Shown here: in pieces, positions 39,158-41,258 of the stretch
Position numbering within the stretch: position 1 is the stretch's first letter
Layout: every line of letters begins with the position of its first letter
Position numbers and translations under genes: made by a program
DNA from: an uncultured Alphaproteobacteria bacterium
Lineage (GTDB): Bacteria; Pseudomonadota; Alphaproteobacteria; Caulobacterales; Caulobacteraceae
Assembly: GCA_903909375.1 (NCBI GenBank)
Contig: CAIVVM010000049.1
Coordinates: 80,568-121,825, forward strand
Reading direction: 5' to 3'
Length of the DNA: 41,258 nt
The notes under the pieces: generated by a model
The model's database searches: none
What the model saw: only the letters and a program-made list of their open reading frames with translations
What the model was told of the DNA's origin: nothing

Positions 39158-39981
39158 CGCCAGCCCACGGCGCGTACCCGCGCGGCGCCCAGCACTCCGG
39201 CGAGAGGCGTCGCTGAAAACATCCCGGCGAACGCGGCATCGCGCACGTTCAGCCCGCCCGCATAGGCGCCGAACGCCGGCAGGATGATCCGCTGGCCGTC
39301 GGTGATGAAGCAGCGGCGACGCACTGTCCCGCGCGGCGCCCTGACGCGCGCCGCCGGGTGCAGGTGGCCGGCCACTTCGCCGGGTTGCAGACCGGGTTGC
39401 GGCTCGTGTCGGAAGGTGAGCCCCGCCAGCACAAGTTCGTCTACCGCATCACCTGGCAGGTTCTGGGGCCCGTCGGCGTCGTGGTTGCCGATGACCCAGA
39501 CCAGCCTGCGACCCGCCGCCAGCCTTCGTAGCCGATCGGTGTCGTCCGCCGCCAGCCGGTCTTCGCTGCGCCGGTCATGGAAGGTGTCGCCCAGCAGGAC
39601 AACGGTATCGGGGACCAGCGCCGCTATCTCCGCCTCCAGCCGTTGCAGGGTCTCGCGCGTGTCATAGGGCGGCAGCATCTGACCGCGCGCGGCGTAGCTC
39701 GACCCCTTCTCCAGATGCAGATCCGCCACCACGAGCGTCCGGGCAGCCTCCAGCCATAGTGCGCCGGAGCATCGCAGGACGACCTCGCCGGCGCCGAGGG
39801 CAATCCTGAGTCCTCCACACGCATTGAGGGCCACAGTTCCTCCCCCCTTGGGGGAGGTGGCGGCGAAGCCGACGGAGGGGGCTTCATCCGGAACGATCGA
39901 GGCGGCGGAAGCCCCCTCCACCGCTTCGCGGTCCCCCTCCCCCGAGGGGGGAGGAACTAGAGATTCTACACCCTGACTCAT
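39139..39981 (-). CDS. pdeM: Ligase-associated DNA damage response endonuclease PdeM
   Basis: This calcineurin-like metallophosphoesterase has its metal motifs intact: LVVADLHLEKGSS, VVLLGDTFHD, WVIGNHDADG and GEVAGHLHP. In the ligase-associated repair module it works with a DNA ligase, an exonuclease and the Lhr-like helicase encoded next to it. Its ATG at 39981 overlaps the helicase stop (ATGA), the arrangement expected for this module. The 280-residue form has an N-terminal stretch (residues about 8-49) encoded by an inserted palindromic repeat, rich in G, P, S and A, that I would not expect in homologs. A GTG at 39834, right after the repeat, has a GGGAGGAAC ribosome-like site supplied by the repeat and would give a normal-length 231-residue protein. 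Confidence 0.9.
   Translation of the reverse strand: MSQGVESLVPPPSGEGDREAVEGASAASIVPDEAPSVGFAATSPKGGGTVALNACGGLRIALGAGEVVLRCSGALWLEAARTLVVADLHLEKGSSYAARGQMLPPYDTRETLQRLEAEIAALVPDTVVLLGDTFHDRRSEDRLAADDTDRLRRLAAGRRLVWVIGNHDADGPQNLPGDAVDELVLAGLTFRHEPQPGLQPGEVAGHLHPAARVRAPRGTVRRRCFITDGQRIILPAFGAYAGGLNVRDAAFAGMFSATPLAGVLGAARVRAVGWRQLAGD
39835..39958. repeat. 124-bp palindromic repeat inserted at the start of pdeM
   Basis: The element has perfect 13-base terminal inverted repeats (AGTTCCTCCCCCC at 39835-39847, complement at 39946-39958). It also has a second pair of arms (GGAGGGGGCTTC at 39874-39885, complement at 39908-39919), so most of it can fold into one long hairpin. Each end is itself a small hairpin. 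It resembles short intergenic palindromes known from many alphaproteobacterial genomes, which have no coding capacity of their own. It is unusual in lying inside a gene: the pdeM frame stays open through it, encoding about 42 residues. I see only one copy in this window. Confidence 0.88.
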
Positions 39982-41258
39982 CCCATGGCCTCGGCGATCA
40001 ATTCGTCCTCGGCTTCTGCCAGGATCATGTCGGCCGCCCCGCCAGGGGAGCGCTCCTTGCCGATCTCCAGCAGGATCGGCACCGAAAACGGCGACAGATG
40101 TTCGAGCGGCGCATGACGGATCCGGCCCTTGATCCGCGCCAGCATCCCCGCCAGCCGCGCTACATCCACCAGGCCGGTCGCCGCATCGGCTCGCGCGCAA
40201 CGCAGTAACAGATGGTCCGGCTGATGGCGGCGCAGAACGTCGTAGATCAGGTCGGTTGAAAAGGTGATCTGGCGCCCCGTTTTCTGTTCCTGGCCCGGGA
40301 ACCGCCGCTCGATCAGCCCGGAAATGATCGCGCAACCCTTGAAGGCCCGCTTCATCATGAAGCTCTCGGAGAGCCATGATTCCAGGTCATCGCCCAGCAT
40401 GTCCTCGGCGAACAACTCTTCGTAGTCCAGCGCGTCCATCGGGTTCAGCGCCCAGATCGCCAGCGCATAGTCGTTGCAGACAAACCCCATTGGCCCGATG
40501 CCCAGACGCTCCAGACGGCGGGTCAGCAACATGGCCAGCGTTGTATGAGCCAGCCGGCCCTCGAACGGATAGATCACCATGAAGTTGCGCTTGCCGCGCG
40601 GAAAGGTCTCCAGCAGCAGCTCGTCCTCGCCCACAATCAGGGATCGATCTCTTTGGGCCTCCAGCCATTCGCGGACATCGGCCGGTAACACGCCCCATTG
40701 GTTCTGATCGAACATCAGTTGCCGCACCCGCTCTGCCAGGTAGGTGGACAGCGCGAACTTCGATCCGCCCCAGGACGGCATCTTGGGGTCCTTGTCGTTG
40801 GCCGGCTTCACCAGCACATCGAGATTGGTCACACCCACCAGCGACCAGACCTGACCGGCGAACACGAACGTGTCGCCTGGGTCCAGCATCTCCAGCATGC
40901 CCTCCTCGACCTCGCCGATCTTCCTGCCGCCTCGACCGCCGCGCATGGCGATCCGCACCGCCAGCATGGCCGGTGAGACAATGGCGCCGACGTTCAACCG
41001 GTGGCGCTGGGCGGTCTGCAGGTCGCGCACGCGCCACAGGCCGTCCTGCCCCTGCACGATCCGGCGAAACCGGTCGTAGGTCTTCAGCGCGTAGCCGCCC
41101 GTGGAAACGAAATCGATGACCTGCTCGAAGTCCTCCCAGATGAGGTCGCGATAGGGTCCGGCGGAGCGGACCTCGTCGTAGAGCGCCAGCAGATCGAAGG
41201 GTTCGGAGACCGCGCACCCCATGACGTGTTGCGCCAGAACGTCCAGCGCGCCCACCCG
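39978..41258 (-). CDS. Ligase-associated DEXH-box helicase (Lhr-like), C-terminal part
   Basis: This partial gene runs off the right edge, so its 5' end and the helicase motor motifs are not seen. The visible 426 or so residues match the C-terminal half of the ligase-associated DNA damage response helicase. They include the winged-helix/beta region (YDEVRSAGPYRDLIWEDFEQVIDFVSTGGYAL, FVFAGQVWSLVGV, KMPSWGGSKFALSTYLAERVRQ), and the characteristic end (RQITFSTDLIYDVLRRHQPDHLLLRCARADA, GLVDVARLAGMLARIKGRIRH, LSPFSVPILLEIGKE). The helicase unwinds DNA during repair with a partner ligase, exonuclease and PdeM. Its stop overlaps the pdeM start by four bases. No sign of damage is visible in the portion present. 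Confidence 0.9.
   Translation of the reverse strand, partial: RVGALDVLAQHVMGCAVSEPFDLLALYDEVRSAGPYRDLIWEDFEQVIDFVSTGGYALKTYDRFRRIVQGQDGLWRVRDLQTAQRHRLNVGAIVSPAMLAVRIAMRGGRGGRKIGEVEEGMLEMLDPGDTFVFAGQVWSLVGVTNLDVLVKPANDKDPKMPSWGGSKFALSTYLAERVRQLMFDQNQWGVLPADVREWLEAQRDRSLIVGEDELLLETFPRGKRNFMVIYPFEGRLAHTTLAMLLTRRLERLGIGPMGFVCNDYALAIWALNPMDALDYEELFAEDMLGDDLESWLSESFMMKRAFKGCAIISGLIERRFPGQEQKTGRQITFSTDLIYDVLRRHQPDHLLLRCARADAATGLVDVARLAGMLARIKGRIRHAPLEHLSPFSVPILLEIGKERSPGGAADMILAEAEDELIAEAMG

Noticed and set aside
39982..40377. N-terminal extension of pdeM
   Set aside because: It lies inside the helicase gene in another frame; the ATG at 39981 overlapping the helicase stop is the natural start.

Overview
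The window looks like chromosomal DNA from a high-GC alphaproteobacterium, most likely Caulobacteraceae (Caulobacter/Phenylobacterium-like). The reasons are its GC-rich codon use, a PEPxxWA-CTERM protein, the overlapping argB / HAD-nucleotidase / dapD order, a CysQ-like phosphatase followed by a DUF4170 protein, and a ligase-associated helicase/PdeM repair pair. This placement rests on recalled gene content, not on any search. I see no tRNA, rRNA, CRISPR array, insertion sequence, integrase or phage gene. Most genes are close-packed, and several neighbours overlap by 1-4 bases or converge with overlapping 3' ends.

Layout. 1-5.8 kb: a PEPxxWA-CTERM exported protein, a small Phd-like protein divergent from ubiD (ubiquinone biosynthesis), a MAPEG membrane protein, then pmbA / CysQ-like phosphatase / DUF4170. 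5.8-13 kb: a hybrid sensor histidine kinase, an unknown conserved protein, a c-type cytochrome lipoprotein, a DsbA-like thioredoxin-fold protein coupled to a short exported protein, a stand-alone DUF4118 membrane protein, a peroxiredoxin-like/2OG-Fe(II) oxygenase fusion, an RcnB-like periplasmic protein with a clear terminator behind it, and a 58-residue protein. 13-18.5 kb: katG divergent from a methyltransferase, then argB, a pyrimidine nucleotidase and dapD (arginine and lysine/peptidoglycan precursors). 18.5-30 kb: acyl-CoA dehydrogenase, a decayed membrane-protein remnant, dgcA, enoyl-CoA hydratase, pabB-pabC (folate), an omega-aminotransferase with a hotdog-like protein, an LLM flavin oxidoreductase, a multipass membrane protein and a CYP153-type P450. 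30-32 kb: an endonuclease/exonuclease/phosphatase-family protein and a phospholipase-D-family protein in tandem. 32-38.6 kb: gltB-gltD (glutamate synthase). 38.6-41.3 kb: a small lipoprotein, pdeM, and the C-terminal part of its partner helicase, which runs off the right edge.

Functionally this is mostly core metabolism: nitrogen assimilation, arginine, lysine, folate and ubiquinone synthesis, and acyl-CoA oxidation. Oxidative-stress and DNA-repair genes are interspersed. The least ordinary items are a 124-bp palindromic repeat inserted in frame near the start of pdeM, the unexplained pair of phosphodiesterase-type enzymes, the catalytically changed peroxiredoxin-like domain fused to a 2OG oxygenase, and a CYP153 gene with a perfect short palindrome just before its start and no redox partners nearby. 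I found no convincing wholly new multi-gene system.
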